Under the pieces are notes generated by a model. It worked only from the letters and a program-made list of their open reading frames with translations. It made no database searches and was not told the DNA's origin. Positions 45,709 through 54,069 of a stretch of 64,000 nucleotides of DNA are shown here, piece by piece. The position numbers and the translations under genes are program-made. This DNA comes from Oceanicaulis sp. BBD 1991-10 (GTDB lineage: Bacteria > Pseudomonadota > Alphaproteobacteria > Caulobacterales > Maricaulaceae): the NCBI GenBank assembly GCA_001657295.1, contig LYSW01000001.1:62001-126000 (forward strand). Direction: 5' to 3'. Each line of letters begins with the position of its first letter. The first letter of the stretch is position 1.

Positions 45709-48700
45709 CTACCCCAGGCTCAAAAGCTCCGGGTCGCCGCCCTGGGCTGAGATATTGATCGTGAGGGTGCGCTCTGCGGCGAAACGCTGGACATAGTGGG
45801 GACCGCCCGCCTTGGGGCCGGTGCCCGACAAGCCCTCGCCGCCAAAGGGCTGAACGCCCACCACCGCGCCGGTGATGTTGCGGTTCACATAGACATTGCC
45901 CGCCGGCACCGCATCGCGCACGGCGTGGAAGAACCGGTCCAGGCGCGAATGCACGCCCAGGGTCAGGCCATAATGCTTGTCCGCCAACTGTTTGGCGATC
46001 CGGGCCAGATCGGCGCGCTTATACCGCAGGACATGCAGAATCGGGCCGAATTTCTCTTCGGTGATCTGATCAAGATCGGACAGCTCGATCAGGGCCGGAG
46101 CGAAAAAGCGGCCCTTGGCGGCCCAGGCCTCACTCAACGGCGCCCGGTGCAATATCTTGGCGGGCCCGTCCATCGCGGCCACATGCGCCTCGAGCATGGC
46201 GCAGGCTTCCGCATCAATAACCGGGCCGATATCCGTGCATCCGTCGGAAGGATCACCCAGCGCGAGCGCGTCCATGGCGCCTTTCAGACCCTCGATGAGG
46301 TGATCGGCGGTTTCTTCCGGCAGGAAGAGCACCCGCAAGGCCGAGCAGCGCTGCCCGGCAGACCCGAAGGCGGACAGGATCGCGTCGTCGACGACCTGCT
46401 CGCCCAATGCGGATGTGTCCACGAACATGCCGTTGAGCCCGCCCGTCTCCGCGATCAACGGCACGATCGGCCCGTCCTTGGCGGCCAGGGTGCGATTGAT
46501 GATGCGCGCCACCTCGGTCGAGCCGGTGAAGGCGACGCCGGCGATGCCGGGCAGGCTGGTCAGCGCCGCGCCGATCGCTCCGTCGCCCGGCAAGAGATGC
46601 AGCACGTCGGCGGGCAGACCCGCCGCCTGATAGATCTTCACCGCCTCGGCTGCGATGAGCGGGCTTTGCTCCGCCGGCTTGGCGAGCACGGTGTTGCCGG
46701 CGGCCAAGGCGGCCGCGATCTGACCGGTGAAGATGGCCAATGGGAAATTCCACGGGCTGATGCAGACGAAGACGCCGCGTCCGCGCAATTCCAGGTGATT
46801 GGTTTCACCCGCAGGTCCTGGCAGCCGCACCGGCGCTGAGAATTTCGTCTCCGCCTCGACCGCGTAATAGCGCAGAAAGTCGACCGCTTCGCGCACTTCC
46901 GCGACCCCGTCCAGAAGCGTCTTGCCGGTCTCACGCGCCATCAGGGCGAGCAAGCGATCGGTATGGGTCTCCAACCCGTCGGCCATGGCGCGCAGGATCG
47001 CCGCCCGCTGCGCCCCGCCGCGCCCGTTCCACTCCGGCTGAGCGGCCTGGGCGCCGTGAAAGGCGCGGTCGACATCGCCCTGGTCGGCGTCGCAGACGGT
47101 GGCCACGGCGAAGTTCAGATCCACCGGGCTGGGCAGCGTCTCGCCGCCGCTGGTCTTCATCTCACCCCCGATCAGGGCGCCGCATGCATAGGGCGCTCCG
47201 GCGTCGAACGCGTCCTGCGCCGCCGCCAGGCAGGCGCGCACGCCGGACTGGGTCAGATCAAGACCGGCCGAGTTCAATCGATGTTCGCCGTAAAGCGCCG
47301 GCGGCGCGGCGATGAAGGGATGCCGGTCGAGCGTGGCGGCCTTGGCGAAAGGACCGGAGGCGACGTCTTCGGCCGGCACGTCCTCATCCAGGAAGGCGTG
47401 GACGAAGCTGGTGTTGGCGCCGTTCTCCAAAAGCCGGCGCACCAGGTAAGGCAGCAAGTCTTCATGGCTGCCGACCGGCGCGTAGATCCGCACATCGCCC
47501 AGATCCCCGCCCCAGGTTTCCGCCGCGGCGGCGTAGAGCGGCTCGCCCATGCCGTGCAGGCGCTGGAACTCATACGGCGGATCACCGGCCTCTTTCGCCA
47601 GCTCCCGGACCGCGCAGAGGGAATGGGCGTTATGAGTCGCAAATTGCGGATAGATCGCATGCGGCGCGTTCAACATGACCCGGGCGCAGGCGAGATAATT
47701 CATGTCGGTCGCGGGCTTGGTGGTCCAGACCGGAAAGTCCGGCTGTCCATTCATCTGGGCGAATTTGATCTCGGTGTCCCAGTAAGCGCCTTTGACCAGG
47801 CGCACCATGAAGCGGCGGCCCGCCGCCTCGCCCAGCTCCACCAGCCGCTCCAGCACCGCCCGCGCGCGTTTTTGATAGGCCTGCACCGCAAGGCCCAGCC
47901 CGTTCCAGCCCTTAAGCGACGGCTCATGGGCGAGGCGCTCCAGGATCTTCATCTGGATGACGAGCCGGTCGCTTTCCTCAGCATCGAGGCAGAAGCCGAT
48001 ATCCGCCGTCTTCGCAGCCTCGGCCTGCTCCAGCACGCGCGGGTAGAGCTCGGCCATCACCTGCGTTTCCTTGACCGCGAGATAGCGCGGGTGCAGCGCC
48101 GACAGTTTCACGCTGACGCCGTCGACCGCGTCCACCGGACCTTCGCCGCGTCTGGCGGCGACCGCGGCGATGGCGTCAAGATAACGCTGGTGATAGCGCA
48201 GCGCGTCCGCATCGGTGCGCGCGCCCTCGCCGAGCATGTCGAAGCTGAAAAGCGGCTTGAGCGCGCCATACATTTTCCAGCCGCGCCCGCGCTTGATCGC
48301 GCCCTCAATGGTGCGGCCCAGTACGAATTGCTCGCCCAGGATCCGCATGGCGCGGCGCGTGGCGGTGCGGATGACCGGCTCGCCCATGCGCCCCGCCAGG
48401 CGTCGGAAATAGCCGCCCGGATCGTTCTGCGCGTCGCCTTCCACCTCCATCAGCGAGCCTGTGAGCATCAGACCCAGCGTCGAGGCGTTGACCAGCCAAT
48501 TGTCCGACTTCCAGGCGTGCTCGGCCCATTTCCCCGAGCCGATTTTTTCGGAGATGAGATCATCGGCGGTCTCCGCATCCGGGACCCGCAACAGGGCTTC
48601 GGCCAGACACATCAGCGCCAGGCCTTCCTTATTGGTCAGCCCGAATTCCTGGAGAAAGCTCTCCATCAGGCCGCCGCCGCGCCTGGTGGCGCGGGCCTGG

Positions 48701-48855
48701 TTGACGAGCGCCACGGCCGCCTGTGACGCGCGGCCGCGGGCCGCGTCATCCAGCCCGACAAGATGGTCCAGCTGGCTGGCGGCCCGGCGTTCATCAGCGA
48801 ATTTGGAAGCGTCCAGACCGTCCCAATCAATGGGGGTTTCGGTGTGATCGCGCAT
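45709..48855 (-). CDS. putA: Bifunctional proline dehydrogenase / P5C dehydrogenase PutA
   Basis: 1048 aa from ATG 48855 (GGAG upstream). The N-terminal half is the FAD proline dehydrogenase barrel (VKLSALHPRY, FMVRLVKGAYWD). The C-terminal half is P5C dehydrogenase (CISPWNFPLAIFTGQIAAAL, AETGGLNGMFVD, catalytic Cys in AGQRCSALRVL). It oxidises proline to glutamate. No N-terminal ribbon-helix-helix is visible, so it is probably not a DNA-binding form. The upstream frame from 48981 is not real. Confidence 0.96.
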   Translation of the reverse strand: MRDHTETPIDWDGLDASKFADERRAASQLDHLVGLDDAARGRASQAAVALVNQARATRRGGGLMESFLQEFGLTNKEGLALMCLAEALLRVPDAETADDLISEKIGSGKWAEHAWKSDNWLVNASTLGLMLTGSLMEVEGDAQNDPGGYFRRLAGRMGEPVIRTATRRAMRILGEQFVLGRTIEGAIKRGRGWKMYGALKPLFSFDMLGEGARTDADALRYHQRYLDAIAAVAARRGEGPVDAVDGVSVKLSALHPRYLAVKETQVMAELYPRVLEQAEAAKTADIGFCLDAEESDRLVIQMKILERLAHEPSLKGWNGLGLAVQAYQKRARAVLERLVELGEAAGRRFMVRLVKGAYWDTEIKFAQMNGQPDFPVWTTKPATDMNYLACARVMLNAPHAIYPQFATHNAHSLCAVRELAKEAGDPPYEFQRLHGMGEPLYAAAAETWGGDLGDVRIYAPVGSHEDLLPYLVRRLLENGANTSFVHAFLDEDVPAEDVASGPFAKAATLDRHPFIAAPPALYGEHRLNSAGLDLTQSGVRACLAAAQDAFDAGAPYACGALIGGEMKTSGGETLPSPVDLNFAVATVCDADQGDVDRAFHGAQAAQPEWNGRGGAQRAAILRAMADGLETHTDRLLALMARETGKTLLDGVAEVREAVDFLRYYAVEAETKFSAPVRLPGPAGETNHLELRGRGVFVCISPWNFPLAIFTGQIAAALAAGNTVLAKPAEQSPLIAAEAVKIYQAAGLPADVLHLLPGDGAIGAALTSLPGIAGVAFTGSTEVARIINRTLAAKDGPIVPLIAETGGLNGMFVDTSALGEQVVDDAILSAFGSAGQRCSALRVLFLPEETADHLIEGLKGAMDALALGDPSDGCTDIGPVIDAEACAMLEAHVAAMDGPAKILHRAPLSEAWAAKGRFFAPALIELSDLDQITEEKFGPILHVLRYKRADLARIAKQLADKHYGLTLGVHSRLDRFFHAVRDAVPAGNVYVNRNITGAVVGVQPFGGEGLSGTGPKAGGPHYVQRFAAERTLTINISAQGGDPELLSLG

Positions 48856-49067
48856 CAGCCACTCCAATGTGAGACAGCAGTTTGCGGCGGACAATGATCT
48901 CGCCGCGCCCGCTGGGCAAGCGCAGCATGCGGTTGGGCTGACGCGAACCCGGACGCTCTGAATTTCATCGGTCGCGATCACCGCGGCGCCGACTTCGCTT
49001 CGCCTTCCGCCGAAAATCCGCTAAAGACCCGCCGGATCGTTCAAAGACGCCGTTTCGGAGCTCTTCG

Positions 49068-50162
49068 ATGGAAGACAGCGCCCCGCTGCGCATCATGCTG
49101 GTCACCGACGCCTGGGAGCCCCAGGTCAACGGCGTGGTGCGCACGCTCTCGCGCACAGTCCAAGAATGCCGGGCCATGGGCCATGAGGTCGAGGTGATTC
49201 ATCCCGGCCTTGGCTTTCGCACCTTCCCGCTGCCGACTTATCCGGAAATCAAGATGGCGATCGGCGCCCGCGAAGAGCTGGAGAAGCGTTTCAAGGAATT
49301 TGAACCCGAGGCGATTCACATCGCCACCGAGGGCACGCTGGGCCAGGCCGCGCGCGCCATCTGCCTGAAGTGGAAACTGCCCTTCTCGACCAGCTACCAC
49401 ACCAAATTTCCTGAATATGTCCATGCGCGCCTGCCCTTTATTCCGGTGGCGGCGGGCTATTGGTTCATGCGCCGTTTCCACAACGCCGGCAATCGGTTGA
49501 TGGTCGCGACCGCGTCCATGCGCGAGATGCTGGCCGAGCGCGGCTTCAACAACATCACCTCCTGGGCGCGCGGCGTGGACACGGAAATCTTCCATCCCGA
49601 CAAGCGCCACATGGGCGGCAAGAGCGTCTATGAAGATCTGGACGGTCCGGTCTTCGTGTATATCGGCCGGGTCGCCGTGGAGAAGAATATCGAGGCGTTT
49701 CTGGACCTCGATCTGCCAGGCTCGAAAGTCGTCGTCGGCCCGGGCCCCCAGCTGGACGAGCTGAAAGCGAAATATCCCGACATCGTCTTCACCGGCAACA
49801 AGTCCGGCGACGATCTGGCGCGCCATTTCGCCGACGCCGACGTCATGGTCTTTCCCAGCTTCACCGACACCTTCGGCCTGGTCATTCTGGAATCCATGGC
49901 GACCGGCACGCCCGTCGCCGCCTTTGTCGCCAACGGGCCCAAAGACATCATCCCCGGCTCCAAGGCCGGCTTTGTCGATGACGATCTGAAGAAGGCGTGC
50001 CTTGAAGCGCTGGGGATGAAGCGGGAGGACTGCAGAGCCTATGCGGAGAAATACTCCTGGCGCGCCTGCGCGGAAGAATTCGTCCGCAATCTCAAGCCTC
50101 AGCCGCGCCCGGAACGGCGGCGCTTCTGGCGCCGTCTCAGGCGGTTGGGCCGCCGCGGCTAA
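49068..50162 (+). CDS. GT4-family glycosyltransferase
   Basis: 364 aa. A GT-B fold enzyme: early LVTDAWEPQVNGVVRTL, STSYHTKFPEYV, the donor-binding strand VFVYIGRVAVEKNIEAF and the family EX7E-like segment FPSFTDTFGLVILESMATG. It resembles glucosyl/glucuronosyl-diacylglycerol synthases and MgtA-type enzymes. That suggests glycolipid synthesis at the inner membrane. A basic C-terminus (PERRRFWRRLRRLGRRG) may bind membrane lipids. It is divergent from putA. Confidence 0.85.
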   Translation: MEDSAPLRIMLVTDAWEPQVNGVVRTLSRTVQECRAMGHEVEVIHPGLGFRTFPLPTYPEIKMAIGAREELEKRFKEFEPEAIHIATEGTLGQAARAICLKWKLPFSTSYHTKFPEYVHARLPFIPVAAGYWFMRRFHNAGNRLMVATASMREMLAERGFNNITSWARGVDTEIFHPDKRHMGGKSVYEDLDGPVFVYIGRVAVEKNIEAFLDLDLPGSKVVVGPGPQLDELKAKYPDIVFTGNKSGDDLARHFADADVMVFPSFTDTFGLVILESMATGTPVAAFVANGPKDIIPGSKAGFVDDDLKKACLEALGMKREDCRAYAEKYSWRACAEEFVRNLKPQPRPERRRFWRRLRRLGRRG

Positions 50163-50180
50163 GCGTCTTCTGGACGGGGC

Positions 50181-51401
50181 TTAGTCCGGCATCGTCATCG
50201 GCGTCAGGGCGCGGGACGCCGCCGCGGTGTCGGCGCGCCGCTCATCGGGCAGGGCGATCAGGCCGCGATCTGAGAGATATCCGAACGGGCCCCAGGCCTC
50301 TTCGCTGGTCAGCTCTTCGACAAACTCGGTCAGGCCAGGCACCACGCCTTCATGCTGCGTCTTCACATAGAGATAGAGCGAGCGCGAGCCGGGATATTGG
50401 CCGGTGGAGATGGCGTCATAAGTCGGCGTGATCCCGTCAATCGTCGCCGCCTGAATCCGGTCGCCATTCTGTTCAAGGAAGGAATAGCCGAAGATTCCAA
50501 AGGAGTTGGGCGCGTTGGCCAGCGTCTGCACGATGGTGTTGTCATTCTCCCCGGCGTCGACCCAGCCGCCGTCCTCGCGGATGCGGGCGGCGATTTCGTC
50601 GAACCGGCCCGGCGCGCTTTCCTCCATCTCCGCCAGGCACGCGATCCCGCGGGCGCCGTCAATCATGTCCAGCTCGACGAACGCGTCGCGCGTCCCGGAG
50701 GTCGGCGGCGGACCAAAGACCTCGATGCGCGACGCGGGCAAGTCCGAATTCACGTCCGACCAACGGTTGAAGGGATTGTCCACCAGCATCGTGCAGTCAT
50801 ACCCGGCCGCCTGTCCGAAGCTGGCGCCGTCGCGCAACGCGCCGTCCTCATCAAGCAGCGCGGCGCCGTCGGCGTTCACCAGCATGGGCGTCCTGGCCGC
50901 AAGCGCCAAAAACAGGTCGCGCTTTGCGATGCTCATGGGCTCGGACTCGACCGAATTGCCCAGGACGATGCCGTCGAACCCGATCGGGATTTCAGTGATC
51001 GCGGTCACGCCGTTTTCCTGGCACAGCTGAAATTCGCTGGCCTTCATCGGCCTCGACGCGGCGGTGTAATCGGGATGGGCCATGCCCAGTCCCGCACAAA
51101 ACAGATTCATGCCCCCGCCGGTGCCGGTCGCCTCCACCACCGGCGTTGGAAAGCCGGAGCGTGCGCCGAAATTCTCCGCCGCTGTGGTGACGAAGGGAAA
51201 AACCGTCGAGGACCCGACAATGCGCAAGCCCTGGCGGCCTGCGCCGGAGGGCGCCCGGGACACGGTCTCCGACCGCGGCGCGGCGGCCGACGTCGGCTCG
51301 CTGCGTTCGGCCAACACGATCTCCTCCGCAGGCGCGCTGCAGGCGGCCAGAAGCGCCGAGGATGCGGCGGCGATGATCAAAACGGGACGCGGTCGCGCCA
51401 T
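50181..51401 (-). CDS. PstS-like phosphate-binding lipoprotein
   Basis: 406 aa from ATG 51401 with GGAAGGA upstream; the frame upstream to 51653 is not coding. Lipobox LLAACS. The phosphate-binding core includes GLRIVGSSTVFPFVTTAAEN and ATGTGGGMNLFCAG. No pstCAB genes are next to it. Phosphate is the likely ligand; related proteins may bind tungstate or act in signalling. Confidence 0.85.
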   Translation of the reverse strand: MARPRPVLIIAAASSALLAACSAPAEEIVLAERSEPTSAAAPRSETVSRAPSGAGRQGLRIVGSSTVFPFVTTAAENFGARSGFPTPVVEATGTGGGMNLFCAGLGMAHPDYTAASRPMKASEFQLCQENGVTAITEIPIGFDGIVLGNSVESEPMSIAKRDLFLALAARTPMLVNADGAALLDEDGALRDGASFGQAAGYDCTMLVDNPFNRWSDVNSDLPASRIEVFGPPPTSGTRDAFVELDMIDGARGIACLAEMEESAPGRFDEIAARIREDGGWVDAGENDNTIVQTLANAPNSFGIFGYSFLEQNGDRIQAATIDGITPTYDAISTGQYPGSRSLYLYVKTQHEGVVPGLTEFVEELTSEEAWGPFGYLSDRGLIALPDERRADTAAASRALTPMTMPD

Positions 51402-51575
51402 GGCTGAAATCCTTCCGAATTGCCGGCGGCCGTCACCGCCCTGCCGGCCCTGATTGATGACACAGCTTGATGGCGCGGCGATGACACACGGCTCCAGCAC
51501 CCGTGTTGGCGCGCCCAAAGCCCTGCGAGCGCTTGCTATCGCCGCTTTCTGCAACGATTTGATGACAGCGGGTAC

Positions 51576-51656
51576 ATGGCTTCGGGAAAAGGGCCTTCGG
51601 ACCGCCGTGACGCGGCGGCCGCTTTTTTGCTTTACAGCGACATTCGACCGCACTAA
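51576..51656 (+). CDS. Possible 26-residue leader peptide in the ODC leader
   Basis: An ATG with poor ribosome signal opens a 26-codon frame (starts MASGKGPSDRRDAAA, ends DIRPH) that runs across the hairpin at 51602-51618. If translated, ribosomes would disrupt the hairpin, as in attenuation. No conservation evidence is available here. Confidence 0.25.
   Translation: MASGKGPSDRRDAAAAFLLYSDIRPH
51602..51628 (+). terminator. Hairpin with T-run in the ODC leader
   Basis: Stem ccgccg / cggcgg with loop tgacg (51602-51618), then four bases and a six-T run. It could act as an intrinsic terminator or attenuator ahead of the ODC gene. There is no + strand gene upstream that needs a terminator here. 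Confidence 0.45.
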
Positions 51657-51682
51657 ATGCGCGCTTCCCGGCGGAGGTGACG

Positions 51683-51799
51683 ATGCCGGATTGGGTTAAC
51701 AATCTGCAGGGGGTTTCGTGCGTTGCAACGTTACCATACGCCCCTGGACCTGGTCCGCTCCCGGCCTGTCGAAGGCCCTGTCGCCTGCGCGCGACCTGA
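51683..51799 (+). CDS. Upstream ORF overlapping the ODC start
   Basis: An ATG preceded by a near-perfect GGAGGTGA ribosome site opens a 38-codon frame that runs past the ODC TTG start in another frame. The peptide starts MPDWVNNLQGV, and its tail is Pro- and Arg-rich. The ODC gene itself has only a TTG. Translation of this frame could tune ODC initiation. Not tested. Confidence 0.4.
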   Translation: MPDWVNNLQGVSCVATLPYAPGPGPLPACRRPCRLRAT

Positions 51800-52991
51800 T
51801 CGTCTGACGATCGCGGCCCACTGGTTCCAGGACAATTTTCCCGGTGAAGTGCTGTATGCGGTGAAGGCCAATCCTTCGCCATGGGTGATCGACGCGCTCT
51901 ACGCCGCCGGTCTTCGCTGGTTCGACGCCGCCTCGCTTGCGGAAGTCGAGCTGGTCGCCGAGCGCTGCCCGGACGCGACCATCGCCTTCCTGCACCCGGT
52001 CAAGAGCCGCCACGCCATCCGCCGCGCCTATTTCGATCATGGCGTGCGGATTTTCGTGCTCGACTGCGAGGCCGAGCTGGAGAAAATCCTGGTCGAGACC
52101 GATCACGCCGACGATCTGACCCTGATCGTGCGCCTTGCGGTGTCCAATGACGGCGCCGCCCTGCCGCTGGCGGGCAAATTCGGGGCGGGCGAAGCCGAAG
52201 CGCCGGATCTCATCCGCGCCGCGCGCGCCCATGCCGAAGCGCTGGGCGTCAGCTTTCATGTCGGCAGCCAGTGCATGGCGCCGAACGCCTATGGCGCTGC
52301 GATGGCTGAAGCGAGCCGTCTGATCGCCAAGGCCGGCGTCACGGTCGACATCGTGGACGTCGGCGGCGGTTTTCCTGCGCCTTATCCGGGCCTGACCCCG
52401 CCGCCCCTGTCCGACTATATCGATGCGATCGAACGGGCGTTCGAGGGCATGATGGTTCTGGAGAACGCCGACTTGTGGTGCGAGCCGGGCCGCGCGCTGA
52501 TCGCGGAAGCGGTGTCGGTCCTCACGCGCGTGGAGTTGGTGAAAGGCGAAGCGGTCTATCTCAATGACGGCGCCTATGGCTGCTTGTTCGACATGGTCCA
52601 CGCCCAATGGCCCTTCCCGATCCAGGTTCACCGCGCCGATGGCGAGGCCAGCCTGCAAACCGCCGAGTTCACGCTTTACGGACCGACCTGCGATCCCATC
52701 GACACCATGCCCGGCCGTCACGCCCTGCCGGCGGATCTGGCGGAAGGCGATGTGATCGAGGTGGGCATGCTGGGCGCCTACGGCACCGCCATGGCGACCG
52801 GATTCAACGGCTTTGGCCAGGTGGAGACCTGCAAGGTCGATGACTATCCCTGGATGTCCCTCTACAGCCCGGCCGCGCCCGTTCCGGCGCCGGCCGACGC
52901 TGTGATCCCGGCGGCCGCCGGCGATCGCATCCTTCCCTTCGCGCGCGCCCAGCGACGGCGCCGCGCCCGACTGATGAGAAAACGCGGATGA
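51723..52991 (+). CDS. Ornithine/lysine decarboxylase, PLP fold-III type
   Basis: 422 aa. Alanine-racemase-like barrel with the PLP Lys in LYAVKANPSPWVID, HVGSQC, DVGGGFPAPYPG, the EPGRALIAEA motif and the substrate Cys region LNDGAYGCLFDMVH. It makes putrescine or cadaverine. The start is TTG 51723 with AGGGGG upstream; no other start is in frame after the stop at 51678. Its end overlaps the DHS-like gene (ATGA), and a basic tail closes it. The leader upstream likely controls it. Confidence 0.9.
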   Translation: MQRYHTPLDLVRSRPVEGPVACARPDRLTIAAHWFQDNFPGEVLYAVKANPSPWVIDALYAAGLRWFDAASLAEVELVAERCPDATIAFLHPVKSRHAIRRAYFDHGVRIFVLDCEAELEKILVETDHADDLTLIVRLAVSNDGAALPLAGKFGAGEAEAPDLIRAARAHAEALGVSFHVGSQCMAPNAYGAAMAEASRLIAKAGVTVDIVDVGGGFPAPYPGLTPPPLSDYIDAIERAFEGMMVLENADLWCEPGRALIAEAVSVLTRVELVKGEAVYLNDGAYGCLFDMVHAQWPFPIQVHRADGEASLQTAEFTLYGPTCDPIDTMPGRHALPADLAEGDVIEVGMLGAYGTAMATGFNGFGQVETCKVDDYPWMSLYSPAAPVPAPADAVIPAAAGDRILPFARAQRRRRARLMRKRG

Positions 52992-54043
52992 CCGAGACCT
53001 CGAACAAGAAGGCCGAACTGCTCTCCAGCCCGGTCGAGCATATCGACATCACCAGCTTTGACGGCCGGGTGATCATCGACGCCTGGGAGAAGATGAGCTT
53101 CTCCTCCCGCGACGCGGCGCGCGCCGCGCGCATCCTGCAGGCGGCCCAGGAAGACAAGGATTGCGCCGTCATCCTGACCCTCGCCGGCTCGACGAGCGCG
53201 GGCGGCTGCATGCATGTCTGGCGCGACATGGTGCGCCACAACATGGTCGACGCCATCGTCGCCACCGGCGCCTCCATCGTGGACATGGACTTCTTCGAAG
53301 CCCTCGGCTTCAAGCATTATCAGGCCCAGGAGATCCCGGACGACCGGATCTTGCGCGATCTTTATATCGACCGGATCTACGACACCTATATCGATGAAGA
53401 AGACCTGCAGGCCTGCGACCACACCATTGGAGAGATCGCCGACAGCCTGCCTGACGGCCCCATCTCAAGCCGCGCCTTCATCCACGCCATGGGCGAGTGG
53501 CTCGCCGACGGCAACGCCAAGAAGAGCGGTTCTTTGATCGAAGAATGCCACACCCACGGCGTGCCGATCTTCGTGCCGGCCTTCTCGGACTGTTCGGCCG
53601 GCTTCGGGCTGGTCAAACATCAGGTCGAGCGCATCAAGGCGAAAAAGCCCTATGTCGCCATCGACAGCGTCGCCGACTTCCGCGAACTGACCGACATCAA
53701 GATCAAGGCCGGCTCCACAGGCCTTTTCATGGTCGGCGGCGGCGTGCCGAAGAATTTCGCCCAGGACACGGTCGTATGCGCGGAAATCCTCGGCCATGAC
53801 GATGTCGAGATGCACAAATACGCCGTCCAGATCACCGTCGCCGACGTGCGCGACGGCGCCTGCTCCTCCTCGACCCTGAAAGAGGCGTGCAGCTGGGGCA
53901 AGGTCGACGTGGCGCTCGAGCAGATGGTCTATGCCGAAGCCACCACCGTGGCGCCCGTCATCGTCTCCGACGTCTTCCACCGCGAGGCCTGGAAGAGCCG
54001 CCCGCGCCGGCGGTTTGCGGACATGTTTGAGGGCGCGGGCTAA
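52988..54043 (+). CDS. Deoxyhypusine-synthase-like protein
   Basis: 351 aa of the DHS family (LAGSTSAGGCMHVWRDMVRH, LFMVGGGVPKNF, SDVFHREAWKS). The catalytic Lys of DHS is kept in EACSWGKVD (Lys305). Bacteria lack eIF5A, so the true reaction is probably a polyamine transfer, for example homospermidine or a related spermidine route, from putrescine and NAD. It is coupled to the ODC gene by ATGA, which supports this. Confidence 0.88.
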   Translation: MTETSNKKAELLSSPVEHIDITSFDGRVIIDAWEKMSFSSRDAARAARILQAAQEDKDCAVILTLAGSTSAGGCMHVWRDMVRHNMVDAIVATGASIVDMDFFEALGFKHYQAQEIPDDRILRDLYIDRIYDTYIDEEDLQACDHTIGEIADSLPDGPISSRAFIHAMGEWLADGNAKKSGSLIEECHTHGVPIFVPAFSDCSAGFGLVKHQVERIKAKKPYVAIDSVADFRELTDIKIKAGSTGLFMVGGGVPKNFAQDTVVCAEILGHDDVEMHKYAVQITVADVRDGACSSSTLKEACSWGKVDVALEQMVYAEATTVAPVIVSDVFHREAWKSRPRRRFADMFEGAG

Positions 54044-54069
54044 GCGCTGAGCCAAGCGACCGCGTCCGC

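Larger units (their letters stand above)
51570..51722 (+). promoter_or_regulatory. Ornithine decarboxylase leader, probable speF type
   Basis: The gap between the PstS-like gene and the ODC gene is 321 bases, the only gene-free stretch over 300 in the window. Bases 51402-51569 show no motif I can name. From about 51570 it has a G+C-rich hairpin followed by a T-run and a conserved-looking stretch with GGAGGTGA. A leader RNA called speF is known upstream of ODC genes in alphaproteobacteria. The match here is recalled in outline, not tested. Confidence 0.5.

Noticed and set aside
46963..48726. A 587-codon + strand frame
   Set aside because: It is the shadow of putA, with shadow-like composition and no ribosome site.
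51454..51699. An 81-codon frame in the ODC leader
   Set aside because: No ribosome site or family features; it covers the hairpin and the probable leader RNA, which explain the sequence better.
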